From Icerya purchasi (lineage: Eukaryota > Arthropoda > Insecta > Hemiptera > Monophlebidae), in the NCBI GenBank assembly GCA_039619475.1, contig CM077115.1, forward strand, positions 506,871,352 to 506,935,351: a DNA stretch of 64,000 nucleotides. Reading direction: 5' to 3'. Each line of letters starts with the position of its first letter. Position 1 is the first letter of the stretch. The notes under the pieces were generated by a model. It was given only the letters and a program-made list of their open reading frames with translations. It searched no databases and had not been told where the DNA came from. Shown piece after piece: positions 1-10,632 of this stretch. The position numbers and the translations under genes are program-made.

Positions 1-953
1 TAAACAAATTATATAAGATACAAATAGAAACACGTAGCCGTTGATGAATTTATCGACCAATTTAATCACTAATCGAAATTTTTCAAATAAATTATTTCCC
101 AACTTCTATGAATTACGTACGAGTTTCTAAAAATAACTCTTTAATGTCGAAGAACTCGGCAAACACTCATCCAATGTAAAGTAACTATCCGTTGCTTCCA
201 TTAAACGGGGACAATGCAAACTTGTCTTTAAATCTTACATGTCACTGACTTATCCATTAAGAAAAACCGACTCCACTGATAATTTCTTTTTAATATTTTT
301 CTTGGCTCAATAACTTTTTGTAATTTTGATTATCAAAAACTAATTTACTCAGACATTTTTAATCAAATTTATTATTAAAATTAAGGAAAAATCATTTGCT
401 TACGCCAGAAATAATTTATTTTATTTCATTTTTATATTCGCATTGCATTCAAACTTTTTCTCATTTTATCAAACACATTTTTCGTTCTTCTTTCTCCCTT
501 CATCACCAAAAATTCTCACGGCTTGACTAAATTAATTACACCAATAGCTGTTAACACCTTGTCCGGAAATTAATTCATCGGAGATAACTGAAACAAAATC
601 GGTTCAGTAGTTCTTGACATTAGCGCGTCACTTTATTTCGTATTAATTACAACGTAATTCTTAGGCTACCCCCCATTCGAAAAAATATCCCAATTTTATG
701 TAACGTTTGTTATATTTTATACGATTTTTGTTATTGTTATTTAAAAAATGTCACAATTTTATTTAATGAAATATCTAACGAAAAATGTAACGAAAAAATG
801 TCTTAATTTTATATAACGGAAGTTAAATGTTAAAATAGGATTTTTGTGGTTATGTTATTTTTTGTGTGTGTTGATGCTGATAAGAATTACGTTGTAAATT
901 TTGATCATTTTATACAAAGTATAGAAGAGAAAGAGACAGAAATGAAAGTAAGA
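1..953. other. AT-rich stretch, nothing recognised
   Basis: Only short spurious reading frames are visible on either strand. A weak internal similarity of the kind AATTTTATnTAACGnnnGTTA occurs around 695-830, but no domain, terminal repeat or RNA gene could be supported. Confidence 0.5.
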
Positions 954-994
954 GGGGTCAAGGGGCACAGCCCCTTGCGAGGCCAAAATGGCCG

Positions 995-1025
<31 letters not shown>
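954..1025. repeat. Double hairpin next to (TA)n microsatellite
   Basis: A perfect 7-bp stem (AAGGGGC with GCCCCTT) spans 960-976. A second stem (GGCCA with TGGCC) spans 981-993. A (TA)n tract follows at 998-1025. A related arrangement (GTCAAGGGG, then AGGCC, then a CT/TA microsatellite) occurs near 22511-22608, which suggests a dispersed repeat end, possibly a Helitron- or MITE-like terminus. The family was not identified. Confidence 0.45.
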
Positions 1026-1029
<4 letters not shown>

Positions 1030-1992
1030 TAATAATAAGATGTATAATAATTATAATAGGACATCTTAAAAGAAAAAAATTTATCTTCAATACACGCAAT
1101 GCAATTTAACAAAATTATAATGTTAGGTAAAGCAAACGTCAGAAAATGGTATTCAAATTAAGTTGTAATCTGACGATGCCACTATAAAAAAAAAACTAAC
1201 GCAGTAGTTAATAACGATAGCCATATTCACACTTATGTTTGCAAGTTTACGGTAATTAATATTTAATCCGTCGTTACTTTTATCTTTTTGATAACTTATG
1301 TAATATCAAATAAAGTAAAATATTCCTTTTCTTTTTCGTTGAAATTCATTTTTGCTAAGTAATAACGTCTGTTCGGTAGATACGGTTCCATTAAAAGAGC
1401 TAAAGTAGAATTCAGAATCTTCCTCCTGTTCTAATAAGGCAAAGGAGTGTCGTGACCGAATACAGTATCTTAATAAATACCATAATCGTAAAAAAACTGC
1501 ATTGTACACGGTTTCCATCTTTTAATTTTAGTACACAGCATATTCCATACATACATATATACACATCATCGAACATCGTCGTTCGGTAGTATCGTGAACT
1601 GTCGAAATAATAATTGGCAATTATAGAGAATTATAAACGGCAGTTTAAAAGATTTTTCTACGATTTTGTGCATTCACTTTATGTCGGGCAATACTTTTGT
1701 AAACCAGATGATCCTGATGTGGGTGTAGTGGTTGCTTCGTTTCACGTACTTTGAGGCAGAATAACCGCTAACGATGGACAAGAATAACGTTCCGTCGCTG
1801 AGAAAATAAGAATACGGCAGGACCAGTGTGGTCCCTCGAAAACAATGCTACCGAACAATCACATATTATACGATTTTTTTAAAACAAAAAAAAAAAAAAA
1901 ACAGAAAGAAAGAAATTTTTCTTTTATTGCAGTTTTAATAAACCTCCGTGATTAATTTCGAATATGTACTTTTTTTGTTTTGTTTTTCCTTT
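1026..1992. other. AT-rich stretch, nothing recognised
   Basis: A 70-codon minus-strand frame at 1518-1306 has no recognisable domain and no supporting splice context. The rest is AT-rich with a poly-A run near 1887-1902. Confidence 0.4.
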
Positions 1993-2355
1993 GGTCGTCG
2001 CGATAGTATAGTTGCCAGAGCACTTTACTTTGGTCGCGCAGGTCCTGAGTTCAATCATACCGGACGACGATAAAAATGATTACAAAAATTAAGTAAAATA
2101 ATCGCTAATAGTCACGTAGTATGGGCAAACATACATACTATCATATGGACGTTAGTTGTGCGTGGTTGGCAGATACACTTGGTACTGAATATTTTTATAG
2201 CGATAAATCAAACGTTTATAATTAATTCCAAGTCGAGTCTTGCGTGCACATTCACGTTGCAATTTGCCATGAACGCTAGATCTGAACAACTAAAATGTAT
2301 AAATAGATAGTCGCCTGCGTTTGGAAACTGAGCACTATAAAAAAGAAAAAAAAAA
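1993..2355 (+). mobile_element. tRNA-derived SINE, copy 1
   Basis: The first about 80 bases resemble a tRNA-derived Pol III head. They begin GGTCGTCGCGATAG, with an A-box-like segment and a degenerate B-box (GAGTTCAATCA), and close with GGACGACG. The body contains AATCGCTAATAGTCACG. The 3' part contains GCCATGAACGCTAGATC and AAATAGATAGTCGCC, and the element ends in an A-rich tail at about 2342-2355. The same blocks occur in the same order at 23766-24120 and, inverted, at 55287-54916, so this is a SINE of roughly 360 bp and not a working tRNA gene. No clear target duplication was seen for this copy. Confidence 0.8.
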
Positions 2356-2942
2356 GGTGTTAAAGAAGCTGTCTTGTGACAATAACACCATTTCAGGTAC
2401 ATACAAATTTAATGAAATAAAATAAAGTAAATTTCAAGTCGTCCTCTGGCGGTCAACTAAAATTATACCAGTAGAGTAATCCCAAAGGGGCTACACATGA
2501 TCACGCGGTACACATGAATTAGCTTCCCAGAACATCAAAACCAGTCAACCTCAGATCGTATCAATTGGCAAACCTAAAAAAAAGTCGATTTGTGAAATAG
2601 GCTCCGGAAACCCAATCATGTGTATATGTACATGCACGCTAGTGATAGATAAGTTCGTTATTTCTCCGGATTAAACGGACTCTCATATGGATCATTCGGT
2701 GTTTCCATACACAGTATACTCAAAAATTGAAAATAGTTTGCACTGGTTATCGACGCAGTGTTAACCGATTGGAGGTTAGGTTATGTGTGTTAGAAGCAGA
2801 GAAGGAAAGAGCAAAGTAGCTAATGTAAGAGTATAATCATGGAAAAGTTGTGTCAACAGAAAAAACGATAGAAAACGTTTATTTTTTCTAATTATTCTAA
2901 TGTTTAATCACTTTTCATTTTTCTAGCTGATTCGGCACATAC
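2356..2942. other. Spacer, nothing recognised
   Basis: No coding region or repeat could be supported. A TA dinucleotide at 2940-2941 borders the transposon that follows. Confidence 0.4.
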
Positions 2943-4277
2943 AGGGTGGGCCAAAAGAACATCCCGAATTTTAAATTCTCGTCAAATAAAGACTAATATA
3001 CTTACGGAAATGAAACAAACGTTGAAATACTTCAAAAAGAACGCCATTTATTGTAAACTATTAGTTTTGAACAATACTCCGTATGAATAATCACCATTTT
3101 GATTTTTACATTGTTGCAATCTTTCCTCAAAATTATGCATTACTTTTTTAAGAGTTGGTTTTTTAATCGCCGCAATTTCCTTCTGAATGGCCAATTTCAT
3201 CTCGTCGGTTGTTGCTGGTTTACCCTCGTACACCTTTTGCTTTTCAAGTAGCCCTATAGGTAAAAATCTGTCGGTGTTAAATCCGGACTGCGCGGCGGCC
3301 AAAACAGCTCACAGTTTCGCGAAATCAAGCGGTCCTGAAACTTCACTCTTAATAACCGCAAAACATCGTTACGAATATGTGGTGTGGCCCCGTCTTGTTG
3401 AAACCACGTTTTAGATAATGCAATCCTCTTCCGTCTGAGCTCCGGTAGAAAAAAACTCGTTTAACATTTGGATGTAGCGGTCGCTGTTCACAGTAACATT
3501 CGCTCCGTCCTCCTCCTCGAAGAAGTAGGGACCGATTATCGCTTTCGCACTGACTGCGCACCATACCGTGATACGAGGGGAGTGCAAGGGTACCGGGTGA
3601 ACGATTCGAGGGTTCTCAGTAGCATAATAGCGCATGTTTTGTTTATTAACGTTACCATTTAAATCGAAATGCGCCTCGTCGCTAAAAAAAACATAATCCA
3701 AATCGACGTCTTCTTCCTCCAGCATATCCAAAAATTTATTACAAAATTCTAACCTTCTTGGCTTATCTGTTGGTATCAATTCTTGGGCTAGTTGTATCTT
3801 GTATGGGTGCATATTGAGGTCGTTTCGAATTATTCTTCTGAGTGAAGTACGGGGAATTTTCAAGGCGGAAGCCTGGCGACGAACGGATCTGCGCGCACTT
3901 TTTCGATGTTTGTCGGGGTTCTAGACGATCGACGGCGACCTTGATGGTTGTTGACCGCCACCACACTACCGTATTCTCGGAAGTTTTTTACCCATTTGAG
4001 GATACTTTTACGGTCGGGGGGATTGTCATGACGTTTTAAATCAAATTGTTTTTTAAACGCGCGTTGTACCGCGATTACACTTTCACCGTTTTTCACAAAG
4101 TACTCGACAACGAAAGAGCGTTGTTTACGCGTCCACGACATCATGACTACTAACTAACTATATCTATCTTAAACGGCATATTATTTAGCGCCAGATGGCG
4201 TTACAATCGCCACGCTAACTCACAGTGTATGATTTTGACGAGCCTTTGAAATTCGGGATGTTCTTTTGGCCCACCCT
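2943..4277 (-). mobile_element. Tc1/mariner element, DD41D (rosa-like) type, decayed
   Basis: Perfect 29-bp terminal inverted repeats, beginning AGGGTGGGCCAAAAGAAC, lie at 2943-2971 and 4249-4277. The 1.3-kb interior carries a broken transposase on the minus strand. A TA is present on the left (2940-2941). The right flank reads ACA where TA would be expected, and ACA also lies at 2941-2943 on the left, so the duplication is either decayed or atypical. The spacing of the second and third catalytic aspartates (41 residues between them) puts it with DD41D elements. Confidence 0.9.
3048..4144 (-). pseudogene. Mariner-like transposase pseudogene, DD41D
   Basis: The reading frame starts at 4144 (MMSWTRKQRSFVVEYF), a helix-turn-helix N-terminus of the type annotated DUF4817 in insects. 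It runs to about 3870, where the frame shifts; 3863-3411 then continues with the first catalytic aspartate in FSDEAHF. A third frame at about 3420-3260 carries QQDGATPH (second aspartate) and SPDLTPTDFYL (third). The C-terminal portion returns at about 3302-3048. At least two frame changes and stop codons make it non-functional. In life the protein would have cut and pasted the element using the flanking terminal repeats. The family assignment rests on motif spacing read by eye. Confidence 0.85.
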
Positions 4278-4730
4278 ACATTTCTTCTCAAATATGCGTC
4301 CCCCCGTATGAAAAAAAGAACAGTCTGTCTATTCCACTCTGTTCAAGGTCTATATTTTAGCTTCTAAAGCGGAACCGTGTAAACATCTGTATATAATAAC
4401 ATTCATCGATTTAGTATTTGCGCTGAGTCGAAGTTGTGGATACGTGTTAACTGTAGTCGGAGTTACATCATCAACCCGACTGTGGGATACGGATCAGCCT
4501 CATTACTAATGCATGCAGACACACTCATGGAATAATTTTTAAAATTGAAACATTTTCAATGACCGATCATTACTGTTGAAATAATATCAAATACGATTTG
4601 TGCAAGTAATGAAAAATCGATTAAAAGACGCGAAAAAATTCGATTTTATATCACAGCATTTTAATTATCACCGTTACACTTAGTTGACCGTGCGTAACAG
4701 TTCGGGTCTAGGTAAAATATCATTTAGATA
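4278..4730. other. Spacer between two mariner elements
   Basis: No coding sequence or repeat recognised. Confidence 0.4.
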
Positions 4731-4732
4731 TA

Positions 4733-6009
4733 CGAGGGTGTGGTTTGAAAAGTTCCGGGCCTCTCAATGAAAAACACATATTTTTATGAAAACAACGCTT
4801 TATTTCTCAACATAGTCTCCATTTAGGCTCACACATTTGCTCCGCCGCTCAAAAAGTTTATTAATACCAACCTTGTAGGTTTCTTCAGGAAGAACTCGAA
4901 AATATTCATCGACACCGACGATCACCTCACTATCATTAGCAAATCTTTTTCCTCCGAGCCATTTCTTCACATTGGGGAATAGATGGTAGTCGCACGGTGC
5001 CAAATCTGGCGAATAGGGCGGATGCAGAAGTAATTCGAACCTTAATTCGTTGATGTTTGCCATCGCGACCACAGAGGTGTGAGCAGGCGCATTGTCTTGA
5101 TGGAAAAGGACCTTCTTCTTCGCCAAATGTGGACGTTTTTTTTTTTTTATTTCTTCGCTTAAACGTTGAAGCAAAGTCGCGTAATATGCTCCGTTCATTG
5201 TTTTACCTTTTTCAAGATAGTCGATGAAGATTATTCCGCGTGCATCCCAGAAAACTGTCGCCGTAACTTTGTTGAAGGACACAATCACCTTTGCTTTCTT
5301 CGGAGCTGCTTAACCTCTCTCAATTCATTGCCCAGACTGTTCTTTGGATTCTGGAGTATAGTAGTGAACCCAAGTTTCATCAACAGTGATGAATCGAAAC
5401 AAAAATTCGGTTGTATTGCGGTTAAAGTACTGAAGGTTTTGAGCTGAGATGTTTTTTCGACGCTGTTTTTGCTCAGGTGTGAGCAAACGCGGCACCCATC
5501 TTGCGCAGAGCTTGTTCATGCCCAAAACTACGTGTAAAATCTGGTACACTCGTTCGGACGATATGTCTACACCTTCAGCTAACTCTTTTAATTTTGATGC
5601 GCCGATCTTCCAGCACCATTCTCTATATTTTTTCGACGATAGCGGGCGTCCACTGCGTGGTTCATCTTCTATGCTCGTACGACCCATCTTAAATTCTACA
5701 ACCCAGCGTCTAACGGTGCTTTTTGAAGAAGAAGACTCCCCTTTAACGTCGAGCTCAGATTGTATTTGTGGTGCATTTAAACCTTTCAGAAAGAAATATT
5801 TAATCACAGCTCGTATTTCGGGGTTTTCCATTGCTAACGTAATACACGACTTATCTATTTAAAACTGTCATAAAACTGATAATACGTTTTCGAACAAGCT
5901 AAAACTTGTTCAGTGACGCTGATAAGATGGAATTATGCAACGCGCTCGATTAATTAACCCTAGCAACGCTATTTTTTGGCGAGGCCCGGAACTTTTCAAA
6001 CCACCCTCG
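4733..6009 (-). mobile_element. mariner element (DD34D) with TA target duplication
   Basis: Terminal inverted repeats start CGAGGGTGGTTTGAAAAG (the left copy has a 2-base insertion) and extend to about CCGGGCCTC. They are bounded on both sides by TA (4731-4732 and 6010-6011). The total of 1277 bp is the usual size of a full-length mariner. The interior carries one transposase reading frame on the minus strand, broken only by two stop codons, so this is a fairly recent copy. Confidence 0.95.
4800..5831 (-). pseudogene. mariner transposase, two nonsense codons
   Basis: The frame starts MENPEIRAVIKYFFLKG at 5831 and stays in one phase for 344 codons to the stop at 4802-4800, the usual length for mariner transposases. 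The N-terminal half holds a helix-turn-helix region with RSGRP and the family motif WVPRLLT (usually WVPHLLT). The catalytic motifs are VDETWVHYYTPE, HQDNAPAH and YSPDLAPCDYHLFP, with 34 residues between the last two aspartates (DD34D). In-frame stops at 5327-5325 (TGA) and 5312-5310 (TAA) lie just after the first catalytic motif, so no full transposase is made. Similar proteins are often annotated SETMAR-like in insects. The gene depends on the flanking repeats and has no host partner. Confidence 0.93.
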
Positions 6010-6011
6010 TA

Positions 6012-7029
6012 TGTGTCAAACGTTTATCTCACAAATATGGAAACGTATTTAAAAGATAGTACAAATATAAAAACACCGATAGAATCCAAAAAAATTGTAA
6101 TTCGAAATTTTATTAAAATCATTTAACAAGTAAATTAACACTACCAAAATTAACTTCCGCAGAGAAATTGAAATTCTAACGGAATTAATAAATCTAAAAG
6201 GAGTTTTCGGTTCGCAATTTAATTGCCGTCAAGATTTTCAAAGAACTGCCACGAAAGGAAACAGTTCTAACTCAGATTCAAAATGCCACGATCGGATTGA
6301 GGTATTTTCTTAACCGGTTTAAATTAACTCGCATAATCAACAAAACCTTAAAAGATGGTATCATACAGTTCAGTATTTCTGTCGGACTACACAATTTGTT
6401 GATTATGTATTTTCTAATTAGCCGGAAAAAAAATTTTAATAGAAATTAAATTAGTACTTTAGACCTGAACATGTGCTGCAGAACAGATCTATCGCGTATT
6501 GAATAGTAATTTTGGATATCAGTCGGACAACTAGCCATGTTTTAAAGGCCTTCTGTAAAAGTTAATTTATCATTTCTCAAACCGACTTTGGAGATCACAA
6601 GAATTTTGTCTAAAAGTGTGATATTTTTACATCAGATAAATTTTAGATTCATTTACTAAATACCGGTGTTTTGCAAGGCAGAGATTAGGACCAATTTTAT
6701 GCCTCATTTATACAGAAGGAATAGGTGAATTAAACAATATTGAAACAACCAGTTTTGCGATGATACTATAATTGTATCCCATAAATGCTTAAAGAAGCCT
6801 TACTATTGACAACCTATCATATCATCACAGTTTAATACTATACAAAAAAAACAAAAAAAAAAAAACGAATTGATACATATAACTTTTACAAATAAACCAA
6901 TGCCGCAAACACCGAACCGAACTGAACGAAGGATGAGGTTTTAAATATCTTTCAATTAACTTAAATAAATGATTAACTGGAAAAAAATACGTAACTGATT
7001 TAAGAGAGCTGAATAAAGATAGATGTACG
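6012..7029. other. AT-rich stretch, nothing recognised
   Basis: No coding region, terminal repeat or RNA gene could be supported; a poly-A run lies near 6855-6865. Confidence 0.4.
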
Positions 7030-7079
7030 TGTTCGAAAAAGTTCCGAGACTACTTTAATAAAAACAAATAGTTAATAAA

Positions 7080-7312
7080 GTAAGTGTTTTATTACCCAAC
7101 ATTCAACATATATTCTTTCTTGTTCTAAACATTTCTTCGCTCTTTTAAAGAGCTGTTGAAAGGCTTCCATAATATACATCTTTCAGAATTTCCTTTAAGA
7201 TTGAATGTATTTTAGGTCATCAGATCGGTGACCTTTTAATTCGGTTTTTGGTTCGGGAGAAAGAAAAAAGTCCGCTAAACTTGGTAAATACAGTTGATGA
7301 CGGTAATACATT
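7080..7312 (-). pseudogene. mariner transposase, C-terminal part
   Basis: The minus strand from about 7312 reads QLYLPSLADFFLSPEPKTELKG, matching the third catalytic motif region of mariner transposases (PYSPDLAPADFFLFPKLKxxLKG pattern). It has the aspartate-containing ADFFL and lacks the usual SPDLAP. Downstream, FQQLFKRAKKCLEQERIYVE in a shifted frame matches the usual C-terminus. It belongs with 9104-8393 and was separated by the LINE insertion. Confidence 0.75.
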
Positions 7313-7314
7313 TT

Positions 7315-8392
7315 TTTACCAAACACTATAAAACAATCAGCGATGAATGCGAATGTGATTTTAGGGGCAGGGTTTATTATAGAAGATATCACTGAGCAGA
7401 AATTTAAATTACCTCCAGGGGATCCGATTTGTATGGCCGAGCTTCTTGCAATTGAAAAAACATTAAAGTTTGTGGAAAATGTGTTGCAGTCCAAGGGGGA
7501 GTTTGTGGTATTTTTGGACAGCCTTAGTTATCTCTTGTCACTTCAGAGCAGTAACTTTGAATATAATTGCCATCCACTTATTTATAGAATTAAGGAAAGG
7601 TGTTTTAATATTTCAGAACTGGGAGAAGTCATTAAATTTTGCTGGATTCCAGGTCACTGTGGGGTATTACTTGGTGACCGAGTTGATTCAATTGCAAAAG
7701 AAGGTATTAGACCAGGTATTAAGTTTCTATTTAGCCCATCCTTTGATCTCCTAGACAAATCTAAAAGAGATAATCATGCGGATTGGGTGAGTCTTATTTG
7801 CAGTGAACAAGGACCTGGTAAATATTTCCATATGGTCCAACTACATATCTCTGCCGTCCACACCTTGGTTTTACCGTATTTGTGTCCCAGTTAGTTTGAC
7901 CCGTAAATTTGTAACCGTTGTGTGTAGGCTCCGCTCCGGCCATTGCCGATTGGATTTAAACTTTTCAAACACAGGGCACTGCACGGGTTGTAATACCTAT
8001 TGTCGATAACATTTTAGAGAAGACATCAACCACCGGTTATTTAATTGTGTCCAGTTTGACAACAAGAGACTTGTGTTTTCTCATGTCCTACGGTATTTAT
8101 CTTCTATTGTGTATTTTTTATCTTCTATGTTTTAGTGGTAAGATTTTCTTTTTTTAGGTTTATTGAAGGAAACAGGATTGTTATTTAATTTTTGTGCTAT
8201 TTAAATTTTTTTTTTCTTTCCTTATTCATTATAGTTTATTTTTTTTATGTAAGGAGCTAGTTTTATTTTATTCCATTTTTTATCCATTTACTGGTTATTA
8301 TATAATTTTTTCAGGTTTTCATTATATGTTATTCGGGTGTTGTTGACTCCAGAAGAACGTTGTAATTTGGTTCGGGCCCAAAAAAAAAAAAA
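7315..8392 (+). mobile_element. 5'-truncated LINE with RNase H, inserted in mariner
   Basis: The fragment begins inside the RNase H region and ends in a poly-A tail at 8380-8392, just after GGTTCGGGCCC. Both flanks are mariner sequence in the opposite orientation, so the LINE inserted into the mariner. The 5' truncation and A-tail are typical of target-primed reverse transcription. No clear target duplication was found. The RNase H domain places it in the I/Jockey-like set of LINEs that carry one. Confidence 0.8.
7343..8100 (+). pseudogene. LINE polyprotein C-terminus: RNase H and CCHC-like tail
   Basis: The frame at 7343-7894 contains GAGFIIEDIT, MAELLAIEKTLKF and FCWIPGHCGVLLGDRVDSIA. These are the successive blocks of a LINE RNase H domain (acidic-residue strand, AE helix, WxPGHxGxxGNxxAD region). 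After a frame change, about 7895-8010 reads VCRLRSGHCRLDLNF and a cysteine cluster (GHCTGCNTYC). About 8010-8100 reads EDINHRLFNC, the usual terminal zinc-binding region. In life this domain would remove RNA from RNA-DNA hybrids during retrotransposition. RT and endonuclease domains are absent because of the 5' truncation. Confidence 0.85.
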
Positions 8393-8563
8393 CGTGTAGT
8401 AGAAGCTAATCTTTAGACTGCTGTAACCGAGATTTTAAATTTACTTCAAAAGTCATTCCATTACTTTCTTATAGAATGGTCCATTCATCTTAGATGGTAC
8501 AAATTTGCAATGAATTATGCCACGAAAATAAAAATAAAAAATATTATCATTGTTTTCACTTGT

Positions 8564-8604
<41 letters not shown>

Positions 8605-9104
8605 GACTGTTGTCGATCTCCGTTCATCAGGGCCACACCATTCGGCTATTTAGCGGTCTGATAGTATTGAAAACACTAGGCCTCATCACCGGTTACAATT
8701 GCTGTCAGCCCATTCCACGAAATTCTAAGAGGAATTAACTCGCTGTTCTTTTTGGTTTAGTGTCAACGGGTGAAGAACAAATCTTGCACACAGTTTTCGT
8801 TTGCTCAGTATATCATGATAGTGTGACACTTATGCCGACTTCTTCCTATATCGATGTGATTGATAGGTGGCGGTTAGCGGCCAGTAAATCACGTACTTGG
8901 TCAACATTTTCCGTACAGATGCTGCTGCTGCTAGGGTGCCTTTCCCTCCCATCATTAACAAACGGTTGTCAACTATTTTAACCACTCAAACACTTTGCTA
9001 CAACCTAAACAATCGTTTCCATATGTTTCTTTCATCATACAAAATGTTCCTGCACCGGCTGTTTTACCAGACAGAAAAAACTTAATAACCGCATGATGCT
9101 CCAT
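8393..9104 (-). pseudogene. mariner transposase, N-terminal and central part
   Basis: From 9104 the minus strand reads MEHHAVIKFFLSGKTAG, then TYGNDCLGCSKVFEWLK, which is the N-terminal helix-turn-helix of mariner transposases. Past several stops it continues with RKLCARFVLHPLT (the WVPHLLT region) near 8790-8750 and a GDEAxCFQY block (normally GDETW, first catalytic aspartate) near 8690-8665. A 35-base poly-T tract at 8566-8600 interrupts it. A weak match to the segment before the second aspartate ends at the LINE poly-A near 8393. Many stops and frame changes show it is long dead. Confidence 0.75.
8566..8600. repeat. Poly-T tract
   Basis: Thirty-five consecutive T residues inside the old mariner copy. 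Confidence 0.95.
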
Positions 9105-9288
9105 TACATAAATCGTGGCAAACACACAAAGCGCGCCAATTTTAAATACTTCAAAACATATACTGACATTTCAGCAAGTTCTAAAGTTCTACAGATTCAG
9201 AGAAAATCGAGCCAATAGTTTTGTTTATTGCAAATAGATAGCGTTAAATGTTCTTCTTTTATAACTACAATCCCGAAACTTTAAGCGT

Positions 9289-10244
9289 TTAAAAAAAAAT
9301 ATCTAATTAAAAACCAAAACTGATTTATACAATCAAATATCTAAACAGATCTGGAATTATTATCAGTTATGAGGCTATGCCAAAAAAGTCAAACAAGTAT
9401 ATCAAATTTTTCCGAACAAAGTCCTTTTCAAATAATATTTTTGATGATACACCTTACTATATTACTAATCTTACATTATATGATGATCTAGGAAATTAGA
9501 TTTGTACACTGGAAACCAGGAAGAAATACAAAGAGAATTTGACATATCTTCTGAAATTAGAATTTTAAAGTGAGATTAACCGCTAATTAGGTTAATGTGC
9601 TAATGCATGTAGATTATACTCCTTTTAAGAAACATCATGCCATAATCTTCCTAAAAAAATATAATTTTTACCCAAAAAGCTGGAGAAGTGAGCTGCTGAA
9701 AAAATTAAACCAATATCTCCCCCTCTCTTTTTTTCTCTCTCAACTCGGCCCTTCGTGTCTCACAAAAGACTCTGCTTCTTGACGCTGCTTGAGGACATCA
9801 CCAGACCCAGCTCTATCACTTCTATACTTTGCATAAAACAAGAAAAATTGACAACGCCATTCTTTCCGACTGTGTGAGAAAAAAGAAAATAAATCTTTAT
9901 TTAATGTCACATTTTAAGGTAAATTTTTGTGATAAGAAAAGTAGTGAGGGTCGGGCTTAGAATGACCATGTCATTAAAATGAATGTTTGTTTGTTTGTCT
10001 TGTATGTATTCCTGTACCGCTGAACGAATCATGCTGAAATTTTCAGGGTGTACTTATATTATTGTCCCAACGAAAGTTTCAACGTATGACACGAGTTTTT
10101 TATGCCCTCTCCTTCACGAAATATGAGGTTTTATTAATAAATGAATTATGATGTGACCAACGGCACAGAAATAAATACAGGACAAAACAAATAAACATCC
10201 ACTTTTATAAAATTTTAAATAAAATGATTACCATGTTAAATAAT
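9289..10244. other. Spacer with repeat-like non-coding DNA
   Basis: No gene is supported. The part at about 9960-10140 (GTTTGTTTGTCTTGTATG, then GAACGAATCATGCTGAAATT) has the flavour of non-coding transposon DNA seen in insect Helitrons, but I could not assign it. Confidence 0.35.
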
Positions 10245-10632
10245 AAGCTCTAGACGTGGATTTTGAAGCAATGAATCGATTGTAAGCTTTTGAATTGTGG
10301 TGCTACCGAAGAATTTTGAAGGCACCCTGGAAAGCTATGAAGACCAACCAGGAGATACTCAGGGTTATAAAGAAAGACCGCGAATTAATTTAATAAAAAT
10401 TTGGAAAATTAAATATTTTGGACACTTGATCCGTGGGACAAGATACACCGTGCTACAAACCATTTTGATGGGAAGAATTGAAGATAAAAGAAGAATTGGA
10501 CGAAAGAAACGTACCTGGTTCTGTGATATCGAAACGTGGACAGGATTAAACACAGAGTGGTTGGTACACTTCGCGTACGACAGAGAGCGGTATCAGAATA
10601 TCGTCAAGATTTCGCTAGATGGCCACCCATGA
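10245..10632 (+). pseudogene. RTE-type LINE reverse transcriptase C-terminus
   Basis: About 10280-10390 reads SFELWCYRRILKAPWKAM followed by TNQEILRVIKKDREL. After a frame change the frame through 10632 reads IKYFGHLIRGTRYTVLQTIL, GRIEDKRRIGRKKRTWFCDI and WTGLNT. This order (ELWCYRRxL, KxxYxGHxxR, GxIxGKRxxGRKxxSWL) is the C-terminal region of RTE-like reverse transcriptases, often annotated craniofacial development protein 2-like in insects. Endonuclease and RT palm are missing upstream. It is a 5'-truncated, frameshifted relic; the termini were not found. Confidence 0.85.

Larger units (their letters stand above)
7030..9288 (-). mobile_element. Older mariner element split by a LINE insertion
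   Basis: The start of a mariner transposase is at 9104 on the minus strand and its C-terminus at about 7300-7080, with a LINE in the opposite orientation between them. TIR-like sequence GTTCGAAAAAGTTCCGAGAC near 7030-7050 has a decayed inverse (CAATCCCGAAACTTTAAGCG) near 9269-9288. Without the LINE the element would be about 1.2 kb, near the mariner norm. Boundaries are approximate. Confidence 0.75.

Noticed and set aside
846..1112. Open frames across the (TA)n tract with Tyr-Ile repeats on both strands
   Set aside because: The dipeptide repeats come from the microsatellite.
1993..2075. Functional tRNA gene
   Set aside because: The cloverleaf is imperfect and the segment continues into a body and tail repeated in two other places, so it is a SINE head. 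The same applies to 55287-55205.
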